Assembly (NCBI GenBank): GCA_013151045.1
Contig: JAADIY010000049.1
Span: forward strand, 1 to 37,769
Reading direction: 5' to 3'
DNA length: 37,769 nucleotides
Origin: Gammaproteobacteria bacterium
GTDB taxonomy: Bacteria; Pseudomonadota; Gammaproteobacteria; GCA-2400775
Part shown: positions 1 through 8,523 of the stretch, piece by piece
How the letters are laid out: every line of letters begins with the position of its first letter
Numbering within the stretch: position 1 is the first letter of the stretch
Position numbers and translations under genes: made by a program
Notes under the pieces: generated by a model
The model's database searches: none
What the model was told of the DNA's origin: nothing
Seen by the model: the letters and a program-made list of their open reading frames with translations, nothing else

Positions 1-152
1 TTTCTTTCCTTCGAATCTCAATAACTCTCAATGCAAGGCACATCAATTGTGATTTCTGACGCCAGAACAGTATTTATAACCATGAGATGGTTGTTATGAC
101 TAACAGTAGCTATATTTTTATTCTAAAGCTAAATATTCTTGCTGATTATTTA
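1..152. other. Non-coding flank downstream of tcmP
   Basis: AT-rich stretch past the stop codon of the TcmP gene. I see no convincing gene. A short inverted repeat AACCAT-GAG-ATGGTT lies at about 79-93; it could be a weak minus-strand transcription stop, but no clear T-run follows it. The other side of the accessory operon lies outside the window. Confidence 0.4.
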
Positions 153-1307
153 TCAGTCTTTCAAAGACCAAGTTTCATTATTTTTGGGCTTTATAATTTT
201 AGTTCTCCGCCTTGATACATCAGCATCAAGATTGACAACTAAATTTTCCTTGATTAACTCTTTCATCGCCATCTGAAAATCTTTAGGATACAAATCCGTT
301 TCTTCCAGAAAATCTGCCCATATTTCAGCATCTATCAATATAGGTGATGACGATAAACGCTTCAAAAGATACTCCTTCGCAAAAGGCCTGTCGTCAGCTA
401 TAAAACTATCTCCTACTCTAGATTCAACCCCAAATAAATCCTCCATCGGTGATTGTCCAATCTGCTGTCTCAATTTATTTTCATTTTGCACTATCCTTTG
501 GGTTATATTCATTTTTTCAGCTTCGGTTTTAAATACATCTAAACCGGTACTATGACGAGTGAGATAAACTAGGTAATAGTGAACCCTGTCCTTCCCACGT
601 TTCTCTATAGGAACATATGCAGTCCTACCACCATAATGGTTCTTCAAGTTTTTTCTATACAGCCCCAGCAAAATAGACTGTCTTTCGTAAGGCTCTTCAT
701 CAGTAAAATTAGGCACCTCACCAAACAAATCAATCATATCGCCAGCATGCTTTTCTAGAGAAATAAATCGATTTATAAAATCGTACATTAAGTTAATTAG
801 AAATTCAGAATTTTCAAGAGCAAGCAAATCACCTAATGCTCGAATACCTACTACGTTCTTCCATCCAGTAGGGTCAACAAAAAAGAAACTAAAATTAGAC
901 CCACACCAAGAGATGATGTCAGATGTCTTTTCTGAAAAATCACCGTTTATTGATTCTGCAACGATATTTGGATATGGGTTTTCCGATAAAAAATTCTGTA
1001 ATTTTTTATATGCGACAGGGTCTTTTTCTACATATAAGGCTCTGAAAGTCACCTTCCGACCAAATTGTTTCTCCAGCCCTTCCTGGCATTTAGCCATCTG
1101 CTCCAGGGAAATGCCTATGGATGTATCACTAAGCCTAGTATCGCTTTCTTGCCATGGCCCAGAAAAACAATCCACATAATTGAATACTTGCTGTCTACTC
1201 TGACCCACAATCATAAAAAGCCTTTGTAGGTAAGTTCTTAAAATTGTGTGTTTTACATAGGCTTGCTCTTTACCTATGTAATTAGATGGTATCAAGTTTT
1301 CGTTCAT
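153..1307 (-). CDS. tcmP: Three-Cys-motif partner protein TcmP
   Basis: 384 residues. The layout matches the TcmP family, named for its regular pairing with a three-cysteine Gp37/Gp68-type (DUF5131) protein. The N-terminal half reads like a Rossmann methyltransferase: YVDCFSGPW at 44-52 sits where family members have F-DxFAGPG, an acidic VEKD follows at 93-96, NGDF at 121-124 and FVDPTGW at 143-149. The family-typical INLMYDFINRF (171-181) and YYLVYLTRH (about 247-255) follow. The last 70 residues look like a winged helix. The last glycine of the usual FAGPG is replaced by tryptophan. The ATG is preceded by AGGGAAGG, and the gene starts 29 bp after its partner's stop, so the two form an operon. 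Biochemical activity is not established; methyl transfer or nucleic-acid modification is inference. The segment is visibly more AT-rich than the core genes, which suggests acquisition. Confidence 0.85.
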   Translation of the reverse strand: MNENLIPSNYIGKEQAYVKHTILRTYLQRLFMIVGQSRQQVFNYVDCFSGPWQESDTRLSDTSIGISLEQMAKCQEGLEKQFGRKVTFRALYVEKDPVAYKKLQNFLSENPYPNIVAESINGDFSEKTSDIISWCGSNFSFFFVDPTGWKNVVGIRALGDLLALENSEFLINLMYDFINRFISLEKHAGDMIDLFGEVPNFTDEEPYERQSILLGLYRKNLKNHYGGRTAYVPIEKRGKDRVHYYLVYLTRHSTGLDVFKTEAEKMNITQRIVQNENKLRQQIGQSPMEDLFGVESRVGDSFIADDRPFAKEYLLKRLSSSPILIDAEIWADFLEETDLYPKDFQMAMKELIKENLVVNLDADVSRRRTKIIKPKNNETWSLKD

Positions 1308-1336
1308 TCAACCTTCCCTATTAAATGACATTTAAA

Positions 1337-2068
1337 TTACATAGCTGCTGCCGGCATCATATCCCAGGTTTTTCCTTGTAAACTTCTTCCATTCCTTTTT
1401 TTATCTCGCTTCCTTCCATCTTCACCCCATGCACCCCATTGTTTGAAAAAGAAATCAATGCCTGCTCTATCACACTGATCTCTTACATCAACAGCCCATT
1501 CCGTTTTCATAGGCCTGGCACCGTATCCAGATTCACCACCGACGATAACCCAATGAATCTTTGCTAACGGTATTCTGCCTAAATTTTCCAATAATGGCTC
1601 TATAGATAAAAATCTGGTTTTTGATCTTATTTTTTGTAAATCATAAATTCTAGGCTTACCATATTTTTTATCTTCCACAGACACTCCTAACCAAGCATTA
1701 TCTGGAACAACACGTGATTCAAAATATTCACGCATTATTTCACTTCGTTTTGTGAGAATTTGATAGGTATGCCATGGTGTTTTTCGAATCACATCCATTA
1801 CTTGATCTATAAACGTAAATGGCACACTTTCTTGAAATAAGTCACTCATAGAGTTAACAAAATACATTGTTGGCTTTTTTCGACGTATAGGTTGTTCTAA
1901 TCGAGAAGGTATTAGGCTTAAATTAAATCCATTTTCATAACCTGGCACATCCATAGCTTGCAACCGCTTTGACATAGTCTCGGCATAACAATGTTTACAC
2001 CCAGGCGATACTTTAGTGCAACCAGTTACAGGATTCCAAGTTTTCTCGGTCCACTCAATTTTACTCAC
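1337..2068 (-). CDS. DUF5131 / phage Gp37-Gp68-type three-cysteine protein
   Basis: 243 residues from a GTG start at 2068, chosen because TTGGAG stands 7 nt upstream and the conserved family N-terminus (x-S-K-I-E-W-T) begins there. An ATG at 2143 would add 25 unconserved residues. Motif WNPVTGC followed by PGCKHCYAE gives Cys17, Cys24 and Cys27 (CX6CX2C), reminiscent of the iron-sulfur loop of radical-SAM enzymes, especially the spore photoproduct lyase type. Other family marks are LSIEPLLE, WVIVGGESG and FFKQWGAWGEDG near the C-terminus. Homologues occur in mycobacteriophages and bacterial islands, often beside TcmP, as here. Family assignment is strong. Radical-SAM chemistry is inference from the cysteines, because the spacing is not the classical CX3CX2C. 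Confidence 0.85.
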   Translation of the reverse strand: MSKIEWTEKTWNPVTGCTKVSPGCKHCYAETMSKRLQAMDVPGYENGFNLSLIPSRLEQPIRRKKPTMYFVNSMSDLFQESVPFTFIDQVMDVIRKTPWHTYQILTKRSEIMREYFESRVVPDNAWLGVSVEDKKYGKPRIYDLQKIRSKTRFLSIEPLLENLGRIPLAKIHWVIVGGESGYGARPMKTEWAVDVRDQCDRAGIDFFFKQWGAWGEDGRKRDKKRNGRSLQGKTWDMMPAAAM

Positions 2069-2089
2069 AATCAACTCCAAGAAACTTAA

Positions 2090-2109
2090 ATATGTATATT
2101 CATACAGTA
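2090..2109 (-). promoter_or_regulatory. Candidate LexA (SOS) box upstream of the DUF5131-tcmP operon
   Basis: Minus-strand sequence TACTGTATGAATATACATAT matches 15 of 20 positions of the gammaproteobacterial LexA consensus TACTGTATATATATACAGTA. The CTG arm is perfect; the other arm has CAT instead of CAG. It lies about 22-41 nt upstream of the GTG start, where a promoter would be. One arm is imperfect and the region is AT-rich, so chance is possible. Confidence 0.4.
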
Positions 2110-2169
2110 TTGAGAAGAATACACGAAAACCTATTACCATCACATATTAGCAGCGATTAATATAACTTA

Positions 2170-2400
2170 GCTATGCTAACCAACAGTTTTGCGGGTGGGC
2201 GACCTTCTCAGCAGCCGAAATTTTCAGCAAAGTACGCGGTCAAGCGAGGATTGTTTGAGCAGCGTTTTTTGCTGCGAGTTCCGCAGCGAGCGTTTTTTGC
2301 TAAAAATTTCGGGAACCGCATGGAATGCGGCTGCTGTGTGGGAGTTGGGGTTTTGGTTACTTTTGACCGCAAAAGTAACTCGCCCAAAAAGGGCGAAAAA
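2170..2400. repeat. Structured non-coding element, probably a dispersed repeat
   Basis: This stretch is dense with self-complementary segments. About 2215-2232 (CCGAAATTTTCAGCAAA) can pair with about 2295-2313 (TTTTGCTAAAAATTTCGGG) with one bulge. Inside is CAGC-GTTTTTT-GCTG. Beyond it are CCGCAT-GGA-ATGCGG (2316-2330), GTTACTTTTG-ACCG-CAAAAGTAAC (2356-2379) and CGCCC-AAAAA-GGGCG (2381-2395). Open frames through it have no ribosome site or recognisable protein. From memory, similar blocks (AGCGAGGATTGTTTGAGC..., then GTTACTTTTG..CAAAAGTAAC) recur between genes in many gammaproteobacteria and are often mis-called as short ORFs. I know no established name or function. This accounts for most of the 430-bp gap between the DUF5131 gene and slyD. 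Confidence 0.5.
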
Positions 2401-2428
2401 CAATGTTAAGGAAGAAAACCGATATATA

Positions 2429-2487
2429 TGGATACCCGCCTACGCGGGTATGGCAAGACAGTGGATTCCCGCCTGCGCGGGAATGAC
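2429..2487. repeat. Two REP-like palindromes in tandem
   Basis: ATACCCGC-CTAC-GCGGGTAT (2432-2451) and ATTCCCGC-CTGC-GCGGGAAT (2465-2484) are two near-identical hairpin units in the same orientation with 8-bp arms and 4-nt loops, 13 bp apart. The motif ATTCCCGC...GCGGGAAT is a very common intergenic palindrome in proteobacteria. The pair sits just past the slyD stop codon and may also slow or end transcription of the cluster. Confidence 0.7.
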
Positions 2488-2501
2488 GAGAAAGAAAAAG
2501 C

Positions 2502-2987
2502 CTAGTGGTCGTGACCACAACCTCCAGGAGCATGCACATGCCCATGCTCCAACTCTTCAGCAGTCGCTTCACGAATCGATTCCACCGTCACATCAAAATG
2601 CAAAGTCTCACCGGCTAAAGGATGATTACCATTGATCGTAATTTCTTCTTCACCAACTTCTTCAATCACCACCATTTGACGATGACCGTCGGCGCCTTCA
2701 GCATCAAAGCGCATCCCTTCTTTTAGTTCACCCATACCTTCGAACGCACTCAGTGGAACTTTACCCATCATCTCTGCTTTCTTTTCACCATAGGCTTTTT
2801 CTACGGTAACGTTCAAGCTATCGTCTATGTTTTTACCTAGCAATGCATCTTCTAGGCCTGGAATAATATTTCCGCAGCCGTGTAAATACACTAATGGTTC
2901 ACCTTCGCTAGAACCGTCTAACTCTTCGCCGCTATCATTTTTAAGGGTGTACTGAATACCAACAACTGATTTATCTGCAATGGCCAT
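2502..2987 (-). CDS. slyD: FKBP-type peptidyl-prolyl isomerase, SlyD type
   Basis: 161 residues. The layout is that of SlyD: an FKBP half-domain (1-67, with YLHGCGNIIPGLEDAL), an inserted chaperone (IF) domain at about 68-120, the returning FKBP strand (FDVTVESIREAT), and a metal-binding tail rich in His (HGHVHAPGGCGHDH, 147-161). SlyD isomerises prolyl bonds, chaperones folding in the cytoplasm and handles nickel. The His/Cys tail is shorter than in Escherichia coli. The ATG follows AGGAG with good spacing. The gene is 38 bp after plsC on the same strand and is probably the last gene of the glyQ cluster. Confidence 0.9.
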   Translation of the reverse strand: MAIADKSVVGIQYTLKNDSGEELDGSSEGEPLVYLHGCGNIIPGLEDALLGKNIDDSLNVTVEKAYGEKKAEMMGKVPLSAFEGMGELKEGMRFDAEGADGHRQMVVIEEVGEEEITINGNHPLAGETLHFDVTVESIREATAEELEHGHVHAPGGCGHDH

Positions 2988-3025
2988 AATGATCTCCTAA
3001 TATATAAATAATTAAATTGAATAAA

Positions 3026-3748
3026 TTAATTGGGTGGATTCGTCGAATAAATTTCTGCCATCATAGCCTCAATACTTTCTTCTGCGCGCGCATTGATCTC
3101 TCGTGCCGACAAGCCTTGGCAATCAATTGGCTTACCAATCGCAACAGTGATGAGACCTGGCTTTTTCAAAAAACCTTTTTTTGGCCAGTAGCTTCCTGCA
3201 TTGTGCGCAACTGGCAACACCAAACCAGCATGATGTTGTGCCAGCATAGCGCCACCAATTTGGTAAGCGCCTTTCTCACCCGGCGGCATACGCGTGCCTT
3301 CTGGAAAAATTACGATCCAGCGGCCATTTTGCATTCGCTTCTCACCTTCTTCTTTTAACTGTTTTAAGGCTTTACGGCCTGCACCACGATCTATCGCTAT
3401 AGGCTCTAGCATCGCTAAACCCCACCCAAAGAACGGGACTTTGAGTAATTCTTTTTTCATCACCCATACCTGGGGTGGGAAGATATTTTGTAACACCATG
3501 GTCTCCCACATTGATTGGTGTTTACAAAATATTATGGCATTGGTGTCAGGTATATTTTCTTTACCAACGATTTGATAATGGAGGCCACAACTAATTTTAA
3601 GCCACCATAAATTGATTCTCGCCCATTGCTTAATGAAGCCATAGCGCACTTCAAAGGGAAAGGGGATCGTCAACAAGCCAAGGACTGCGAAAATCACTAT
3701 CGTGATTAATGAAAATATCAAATAGAGTGTGGAGCGAAACAAAATCAT
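3026..3748 (-). CDS. plsC: 1-acyl-sn-glycerol-3-phosphate acyltransferase
   Basis: 240 residues. It transfers an acyl group to lysophosphatidate to give phosphatidate, at the inner membrane. Residues 1-30 form a hydrophobic anchor. The catalytic motif is HQSMWE (77-82), the HX4E variant common in this branch. Substrate motif FPEGTR is at 148-153 and LPVAHN follows at about 178. It lies 33 bp after gmhB and 38 bp before slyD on the same strand. Close lyso-lipid acyltransferases such as OlsA-like proteins share these motifs, but the gmhB-linked position favours PlsC. Confidence 0.88.
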   Translation of the reverse strand: MILFRSTLYLIFSLITIVIFAVLGLLTIPFPFEVRYGFIKQWARINLWWLKISCGLHYQIVGKENIPDTNAIIFCKHQSMWETMVLQNIFPPQVWVMKKELLKVPFFGWGLAMLEPIAIDRGAGRKALKQLKEEGEKRMQNGRWIVIFPEGTRMPPGEKGAYQIGGAMLAQHHAGLVLPVAHNAGSYWPKKGFLKKPGLITVAIGKPIDCQGLSAREINARAEESIEAMMAEIYSTNPPN

Positions 3749-3781
3749 AAGCGTTAAAAATAAATACTGTCGTTTAATGTG

Positions 3782-4342
3782 TTAAGCGTTAGCTATGTCG
3801 TTGATGCTGCCGTCAATAATGGCATCAGCCGCAGCCGAAAGGTCGTCATAAACTGGAATGCCTATTATTTCCTCTGGGCTTTCCAGTGTCTGCTCTCCAC
3901 GACCTGTACGCACCAGCACAGGCGTTGCACCCGCCGCTGACGATGCTTGCAGGTCACGCAAAGAATCACCAATCGCATGAACACCTTTTAGGTCAATATG
4001 TAAGCGCTCGGCAATATCGTTAAACAGTCCTGGCTTGGGTTTTCTGCATTCACATTGATCAGCAGGGCCATGCGGACAAAAAAAGATGGCCTCAATACTG
4101 CCACCGGCATCACTAACGTGTCGATGCATTTTTTCATGTATGCGGCCTAGCATACTGATGTCAAATAAGCCTCGTGCTATACCTGACTGGTTGCTTGCTA
4201 CGACAACACGAAAACCCGCTCGGTTAAGCCTTGCGATAGCAGCAATGCTCCTGGGGATGGGTTTCCATTCAACTGGCGACTTAATGAAACGATCCGATTC
4301 TTGGTTAATCACACCATCGCGATCAAGAATAACGAGTTTCAT
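3782..4342 (-). CDS. gmhB: D-glycero-beta-D-manno-heptose-1,7-bisphosphate 7-phosphatase
   Basis: 186 residues, HAD superfamily. It removes the 7-phosphate from heptose bisphosphate on the way to ADP-heptose for the lipopolysaccharide inner core. The nucleophile motif LDRDGVIN places Asp7 and Asp9 in the active site. The structural zinc site is CPHGPADQCEC (Cys89, His91, Cys97, Cys99), and KPKPG supplies the conserved lysine. It sits between glyS and plsC, the same order as around gmhB in Pseudomonas. Confidence 0.93.
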   Translation of the reverse strand: MKLVILDRDGVINQESDRFIKSPVEWKPIPRSIAAIARLNRAGFRVVVASNQSGIARGLFDISMLGRIHEKMHRHVSDAGGSIEAIFFCPHGPADQCECRKPKPGLFNDIAERLHIDLKGVHAIGDSLRDLQASSAAGATPVLVRTGRGEQTLESPEEIIGIPVYDDLSAAADAIIDGSINDIANA

Positions 4343-4419
4343 AACCTATCTCCGCCCATTTTCCAGACCATCACAATACGCAGCTATCCTTAGCCTAAAG
4401 TACAAGACTAGCCAAGCGC

Positions 4420-6510
4420 CTAGAGTTGTAAACAAGAAATATCCGCCACTTGCAAAAACAATCTTCTTATTGAAAGCAATAAGGCGATACGATTATTTTT
4501 AATCTTCTCATCGTCACACATCACCATGACGTTATCAAAGAACGCATCGATACTGTCTTTCAAGCTCGCAAGTTCTGACAACACTTTTTCGTAATTACCT
4601 TTAGCGATTAATGGTGTTATTGCCGCCGTCAGTGATTGCACTTGTTTATACAGTGTTTTTTCTGAATCGTCTTCTAGCAGACTCTCATCAACAGTTTGCG
4701 TGGCATCACTGTCTTCTGCGCTCTTCTTAAGAATATTAGCGATACGCTTATTGGCCGCTGCTAAGGCTGCTGCTTCTGGCAATGAGCGAAAAACTCCTAA
4801 TGCTTTGATGCGACGATCTATATCATGAGGTTGCAAACCGCTAACGCTGTCTACCGCCTCATAGGTATCGTGACTAATGCCTTGCTCTAAATAATAACCG
4901 CGTAAACGACCACGTATAAATCTGTCGATAGTGCTCAGCACTTTCTCTCTATCAAAATCGTTTGATAGCTGATTTAAAGCCGCGTCAAACAATGGGGCTA
5001 AATTTAGATTTAATGACTTTTCAACAACGATACGAATAACACCCAATGCTGCTCGACGCAATGCAAAAGGATCCCTCTCTCCTGTTGGTGCTTGATCTAT
5101 AGAAAACAAAGCTGCAATAGAATCAATACGGTCTGCCAAGGCTAAACTTTGTGAGACCTCACTATTCGGCAACTCATCACCAGAAAAACGTGGATAATAA
5201 TATTCTTTTAACGCTATCGCGACATTATCAGGCAAGCTGTTGGGCGAACGCTGTGCGTATTGGTAGCCCATTTCACCTTGCAGCTCTGGAAACTCGAACA
5301 CCATATGGCTTTGTAAATCTGCCTTACATAAGCTCGCAGCCTGTTCTAGCGCCTGACATGTTTTTTTAGATAGCTTTTGCGCAGCAGCAATATGCTGTGC
5401 TAAGCCACGTATATTCTGTACTTTTTCGTAAACCGAACCTAACTTATTTTGGAAGACAACCTTCTTCAAACCATCAACTAAATCTGCCAAAGGTGTTTCG
5501 AGATCTTTGTTAAAGAAAAATGCCGCATCATCGAGACGCGCTTTAACAACTCGCTCATTACCTGAAGCGACTACAGTTGGATTAGTACTATCAACGTTAC
5601 TGACGCTTATAAAATAAGGCAGCAATTTATTACCTTTTTTTACATGAAAGCATTTTTGATGGCCTTTTAATGCCGAAACAATAGCTGGCTCAGGCAATGT
5701 TAAAAAGCTATCGTCAAACTTGCCTAGTATCGGTGACGGCCATTCAACAATGCTGGCCACCAATTCTAATAATTCATCATCAATAACTGCTTCACCACCT
5801 GCCTCACTCGCGGCCGCATTGATGGCTGCAATAACGCGCTGGTTACGCACTTCAATATCAGCAAGTACATAGGCGCTTTCTAAGGTGGCTAAATAATCAC
5901 TGGGCTGCTTTATCTCAATAGCTTGCGGATAATGAAAACGATGGCCATAGCTTTTATTACCTGCGCTTTGACCAAACTGCGAATACGGTAAAACTTGATC
6001 ACCATAGAGCAACACTAGCCAATGCACAGGACGAACAAAAGTTTCGTCTAAATCACTCCAGCGCATACGTTTAGGTATTGGTAATTTCGCAATGGATTGC
6101 TTAATGATATCTGGTAAGAGTTCTGTCAGCGGCTTACCTTTAACGACGCTGCGATAAACAAACCAAGCGCCTTTATCCGTTTCTAGTTTTTCTAGATCAT
6201 TAACGTCAGCTCCGCATGAGCGAGCAAAACCTTGCATGGCTTTAGTTGGCTCACCCGCCTCATCAAAAGCAACCGCGACCGCTGGGCCTCTACGCTCACT
6301 ATCGACATCAGGTTGTTCTGCAGAAAGATCTTTAACGATAAACGCCAACCGTCTCGGCGAGGCATAATGTTGAATACTGTCAAATTCGAGCTTAGCTTGC
6401 GTTAAGCCAGCCTCAACTCCATCGGCCAGTGCTTTGGCCAAACGTGACAGGGCCATTGGCGGTAATTCTTCTGTGCCTATTTCAAATAAGAGGTCGTTGA
6501 GCGCGCTCAC
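4420..6510 (-). CDS. glyS: Glycyl-tRNA synthetase beta subunit
   Basis: 696 residues, normal length for the beta chain of the heterotetrameric bacterial enzyme. It begins with the family hallmark [12 protein letters not shown]. This chain binds tRNA-Gly and works with the GlyQ catalytic chain. The C-terminal 100 residues (about 590-690, with FFDNVMVM and [11 protein letters not shown]) match the anticodon-binding domain seen in class Ia enzymes. The start is GTG at 6510, overlapping the glyQ stop as GTGA, so the two subunits are translationally coupled. A 77-bp gap separates it from gmhB. Confidence 0.97.
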   Translation of the reverse strand: MSALNDLLFEIGTEELPPMALSRLAKALADGVEAGLTQAKLEFDSIQHYASPRRLAFIVKDLSAEQPDVDSERRGPAVAVAFDEAGEPTKAMQGFARSCGADVNDLEKLETDKGAWFVYRSVVKGKPLTELLPDIIKQSIAKLPIPKRMRWSDLDETFVRPVHWLVLLYGDQVLPYSQFGQSAGNKSYGHRFHYPQAIEIKQPSDYLATLESAYVLADIEVRNQRVIAAINAAASEAGGEAVIDDELLELVASIVEWPSPILGKFDDSFLTLPEPAIVSALKGHQKCFHVKKGNKLLPYFISVSNVDSTNPTVVASGNERVVKARLDDAAFFFNKDLETPLADLVDGLKKVVFQNKLGSVYEKVQNIRGLAQHIAAAQKLSKKTCQALEQAASLCKADLQSHMVFEFPELQGEMGYQYAQRSPNSLPDNVAIALKEYYYPRFSGDELPNSEVSQSLALADRIDSIAALFSIDQAPTGERDPFALRRAALGVIRIVVEKSLNLNLAPLFDAALNQLSNDFDREKVLSTIDRFIRGRLRGYYLEQGISHDTYEAVDSVSGLQPHDIDRRIKALGVFRSLPEAAALAAANKRIANILKKSAEDSDATQTVDESLLEDDSEKTLYKQVQSLTAAITPLIAKGNYEKVLSELASLKDSIDAFFDNVMVMCDDEKIKNNRIALLLSIRRLFLQVADISCLQL

Positions 6511-7475
6511 TTTGCATCCCCTTTTTGATCGGCATTAAGCCCTTTATCTAACCCCGTGTCTAACATGGGGAAACCGAGTGCTTCACGGCGCTCGTAATAC
6601 GTTGTTGCTACCGCCCGCGCTAAATTGCGTACGCGACCAATAAACCGTGCTCGCTCGGTGACACTAATTGCGCCGCGCGCATCGAGCAAATTAAAGCTGT
6701 GTGAAGCTTTCAACACCATTTCATAAGCAGGTAAAGCCAATCCAGCTTCGACTAATGCTTGGCTATCACTTTCGTATTGATCAAAATTTTTGAACAAAGC
6801 TTCAACGTCAGCATGTTCGAAGTTATAGGTTGATAGCTCAACTTCATTTTGATGAAAGACATCGCCATAACTGACACGCCCTGCTGGACCGTCTTCACAC
6901 CAGGTTAAGTCATAAACGCTATCAACGCCCTGCAAATACATGGCGATACGCTCTAAACCATAAGTGATCTCGCCTGTGACAGGCTTACAATCTAAACCAC
7001 CCACTTGTTGAAAGTAGGTGAACTGACTGACTTCCATTCCATCGAGCCACACTTCCCAGCCTAATCCCCAAGCACCTAAAGTCGGTGATTCCCAATCGTC
7101 TTCAACAAACCGTATATCGTGCTCAAGTGGATCGATACCTAATACTTTGAGCGATTCGAGATAGAGCTGTTGTATATCTAATGGTGAGGGCTTGATCACT
7201 ACCTGAAACTGATAGTAGTGCTGCAAGCGGTTGGGGTTTTCGCCATAGCGGCCATCTGTCGGTCGGCGGCATGGTTGCACATAGGCGGCTGCCCATGGCT
7301 CGGGCCCTATCGAGCGTAAAAAGGTCGCGGGATGAAATGTTCCTGCACCCATTTCCATATCGTAGGGCTGCATCAATACGCAGCCTTTGGCGGCCCAGTA
7401 TTGTTGTAATGCGAGGATCATGCCCTGAAACGAGGCAGACGGTGATGATTGTTGTAATTGCTGAGGCGCTGTCAT
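6507..7475 (-). CDS. glyQ: Glycyl-tRNA synthetase alpha subunit
   Basis: 322 residues from ATG 7475; an in-frame TTG at 7484 would add three residues and is less likely. This class II catalytic chain activates glycine with ATP. Conserved blocks include [12 protein letters not shown] near the N-terminus, [31 protein letters not shown] and [18 protein letters not shown]. The ribosome site is weak (GAG 6 nt before the ATG). It is the first gene of the cluster and is coupled to glyS by a 4-bp overlap. Confidence 0.96.
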   Translation of the reverse strand: MTAPQQLQQSSPSASFQGMILALQQYWAAKGCVLMQPYDMEMGAGTFHPATFLRSIGPEPWAAAYVQPCRRPTDGRYGENPNRLQHYYQFQVVIKPSPLDIQQLYLESLKVLGIDPLEHDIRFVEDDWESPTLGAWGLGWEVWLDGMEVSQFTYFQQVGGLDCKPVTGEITYGLERIAMYLQGVDSVYDLTWCEDGPAGRVSYGDVFHQNEVELSTYNFEHADVEALFKNFDQYESDSQALVEAGLALPAYEMVLKASHSFNLLDARGAISVTERARFIGRVRNLARAVATTYYERREALGFPMLDTGLDKGLNADQKGDAK

Positions 7476-7496
7476 GGTTCTCAATAGGCTTTATTT

Positions 7497-7510
7497 AGCG
7501 CGCATTATAG
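7497..7510 (-). promoter_or_regulatory. Likely -10 region for glyQ operon
   Basis: Minus-strand TATAAT occurs at 7504-7509, about 28 bp before the glyQ ATG. Upstream candidates for -35 (TAGACA, 19 bp away) are poor, so this could be an extended or activator-aided sigma-70 promoter with a very short leader. Confidence 0.4.
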
Positions 7511-7643
7511 CGGGTCGCTCACCTCAAATGTCTATTAAAATGTCTGTGATTTCATGGTTTTAGCGTGAACCTGAATTACACGCTGCTAATCTTATATCAA
7601 GATATTGCTCAAAACTGCCGTTAGAAGAAGTAGAGGTGTTGTT

Positions 7644-8231
7644 ATGAAGGAATCGTTTCAAACACTAAGTACTGATGCTCAATGGCATAGCCTAGTTCAT
7701 GAGGCACAAGCCAAAGCACATTTGCACCTTAGCGAAATGCTTGAGCATTATTTAGTGGTATTGCTTGCACGCTTTACCTGCCGCGCGGAATCTTTATGCG
7801 AGGCGGTGGCTCCGCATTACCTTAAAGCCATGCGCAACGACGGCCGTAATCGGCCTCGAGAACTACGCGATGTCGGTGATACCTGCTTATTACTATCCGG
7901 CTTATTCCCTGGCCGCACCAATAAATTCGCGGTAAACACTGACTACTATATTGGTCTTGGTCAATCTGCTTACGGTGAAGCCTCTACACACCTAGATACC
8001 GATGATCACCCTTTATTTCTCATGCTGGCACAACGCTTTGTCAGTGCAATGGATGTACTGATGACCATTCGCCTGATGAGCAATGAAAACTCGCTACTGC
8101 CCGACCCGCTTACTGCTTGCGAGCTTAATCAGCATTACGATAGTCAGGCGGCGATACAGGTGGTTAGCAAACACTGCAGCCCGACTAGTGCGATTATTCT
8201 TAACTCTGACGATAAACAAAACCTGCACTAA
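7644..8231 (+). CDS. Conserved protein of unknown function
   Basis: 195 residues from the ATG at 7644, which follows AGAGGTG; an earlier in-frame start at 7605 lacks a ribosome site. No signal peptide or membrane segment. It looks mostly helical and carries blocks I associate with a family of uncharacterised beta- and gammaproteobacterial proteins: YLVVLLARF, GDTCLLLSGLFPGR, YYIGLGQSAYGEAS. I cannot name a function or domain. It lies between glyQ (divergent) and glnA (same strand, 395 bp downstream), so it is probably a single-gene unit. Confidence 0.75.
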   Translation: MKESFQTLSTDAQWHSLVHEAQAKAHLHLSEMLEHYLVVLLARFTCRAESLCEAVAPHYLKAMRNDGRNRPRELRDVGDTCLLLSGLFPGRTNKFAVNTDYYIGLGQSAYGEASTHLDTDDHPLFLMLAQRFVSAMDVLMTIRLMSNENSLLPDPLTACELNQHYDSQAAIQVVSKHCSPTSAIILNSDDKQNLH

Positions 8232-8413
8232 GCTCATTTAACCCGTTGAATCGGCTAGTCTGTGTAGAAATAGCCACTTTTCAGCATTTCTTTCTGCCTA
8301 AACACTAGAGCGCTTCGCTTAAAATCGCTATGATGCCAACAGCAATCGTTTCGCTGTATTGGCTAGGTGAGCGTAACAAAACAAACTCAGCCAAATAATG
8401 ACACGGTTAATTT
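8232..8413. other. Intergenic region before the glnA control sites
   Basis: The gap between the unknown protein and glnA is 395 bp. This first half holds nothing I can name; the second half contains the NtrC-like site, an inverted repeat, a sigma-54 promoter and a leader hairpin, listed separately. Confidence 0.5.
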
Positions 8414-8429
8414 GCATTATATTGGTGCG
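8413..8429. promoter_or_regulatory. NtrC-binding site upstream of glnA
   Basis: TGCATTATATTGGTGCG is close to the NtrC consensus TGCACC-N5-GGTGCA. The right half (GGTGC) is good, the left half has changes, and the GCAY-N7-GTGC spacing is correct. It is centred about 105 bp upstream of the -24 element, a usual enhancer distance. Confidence 0.65.
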
Positions 8430-8437
8430 TATATATT

Positions 8438-8460
8438 TATGCGCCCTATTTTAGCGCATA
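8438..8460. repeat. Inverted repeat in the glnA control region
   Basis: TATGCGC-N9-GCGCATA has perfect 7-bp arms. The half sites recall NtrC boxes (TGCGCC) but the spacing is two bases too long. It could be a weak second NtrC site or the operator of another regulator. Confidence 0.45.
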
Positions 8461-8523
8461 TAAACAGCGATCCAGCCATCATCAGATGGTCGCATCCTAT
8501 TGAATTTTATAAATTTATTCTCG

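Noticed and set aside
2069-2143. 25-residue N-terminal extension of the DUF5131 protein from ATG 2143
   Set aside because: The extension is unlike the family, and the GTG at 2068 has a good ribosome site at the conserved N-terminus.
2173-2635. Overlapping plus-strand frames of 78 and 148 codons
   Set aside because: They run through the inverted-repeat element, the REP-like palindromes and the antisense of slyD; no ribosome site and no family match.
8438-8460. Second NtrC enhancer at glnA
   Set aside because: Half sites look similar but the spacing is 2 bp too long, so it is listed only as an inverted repeat.
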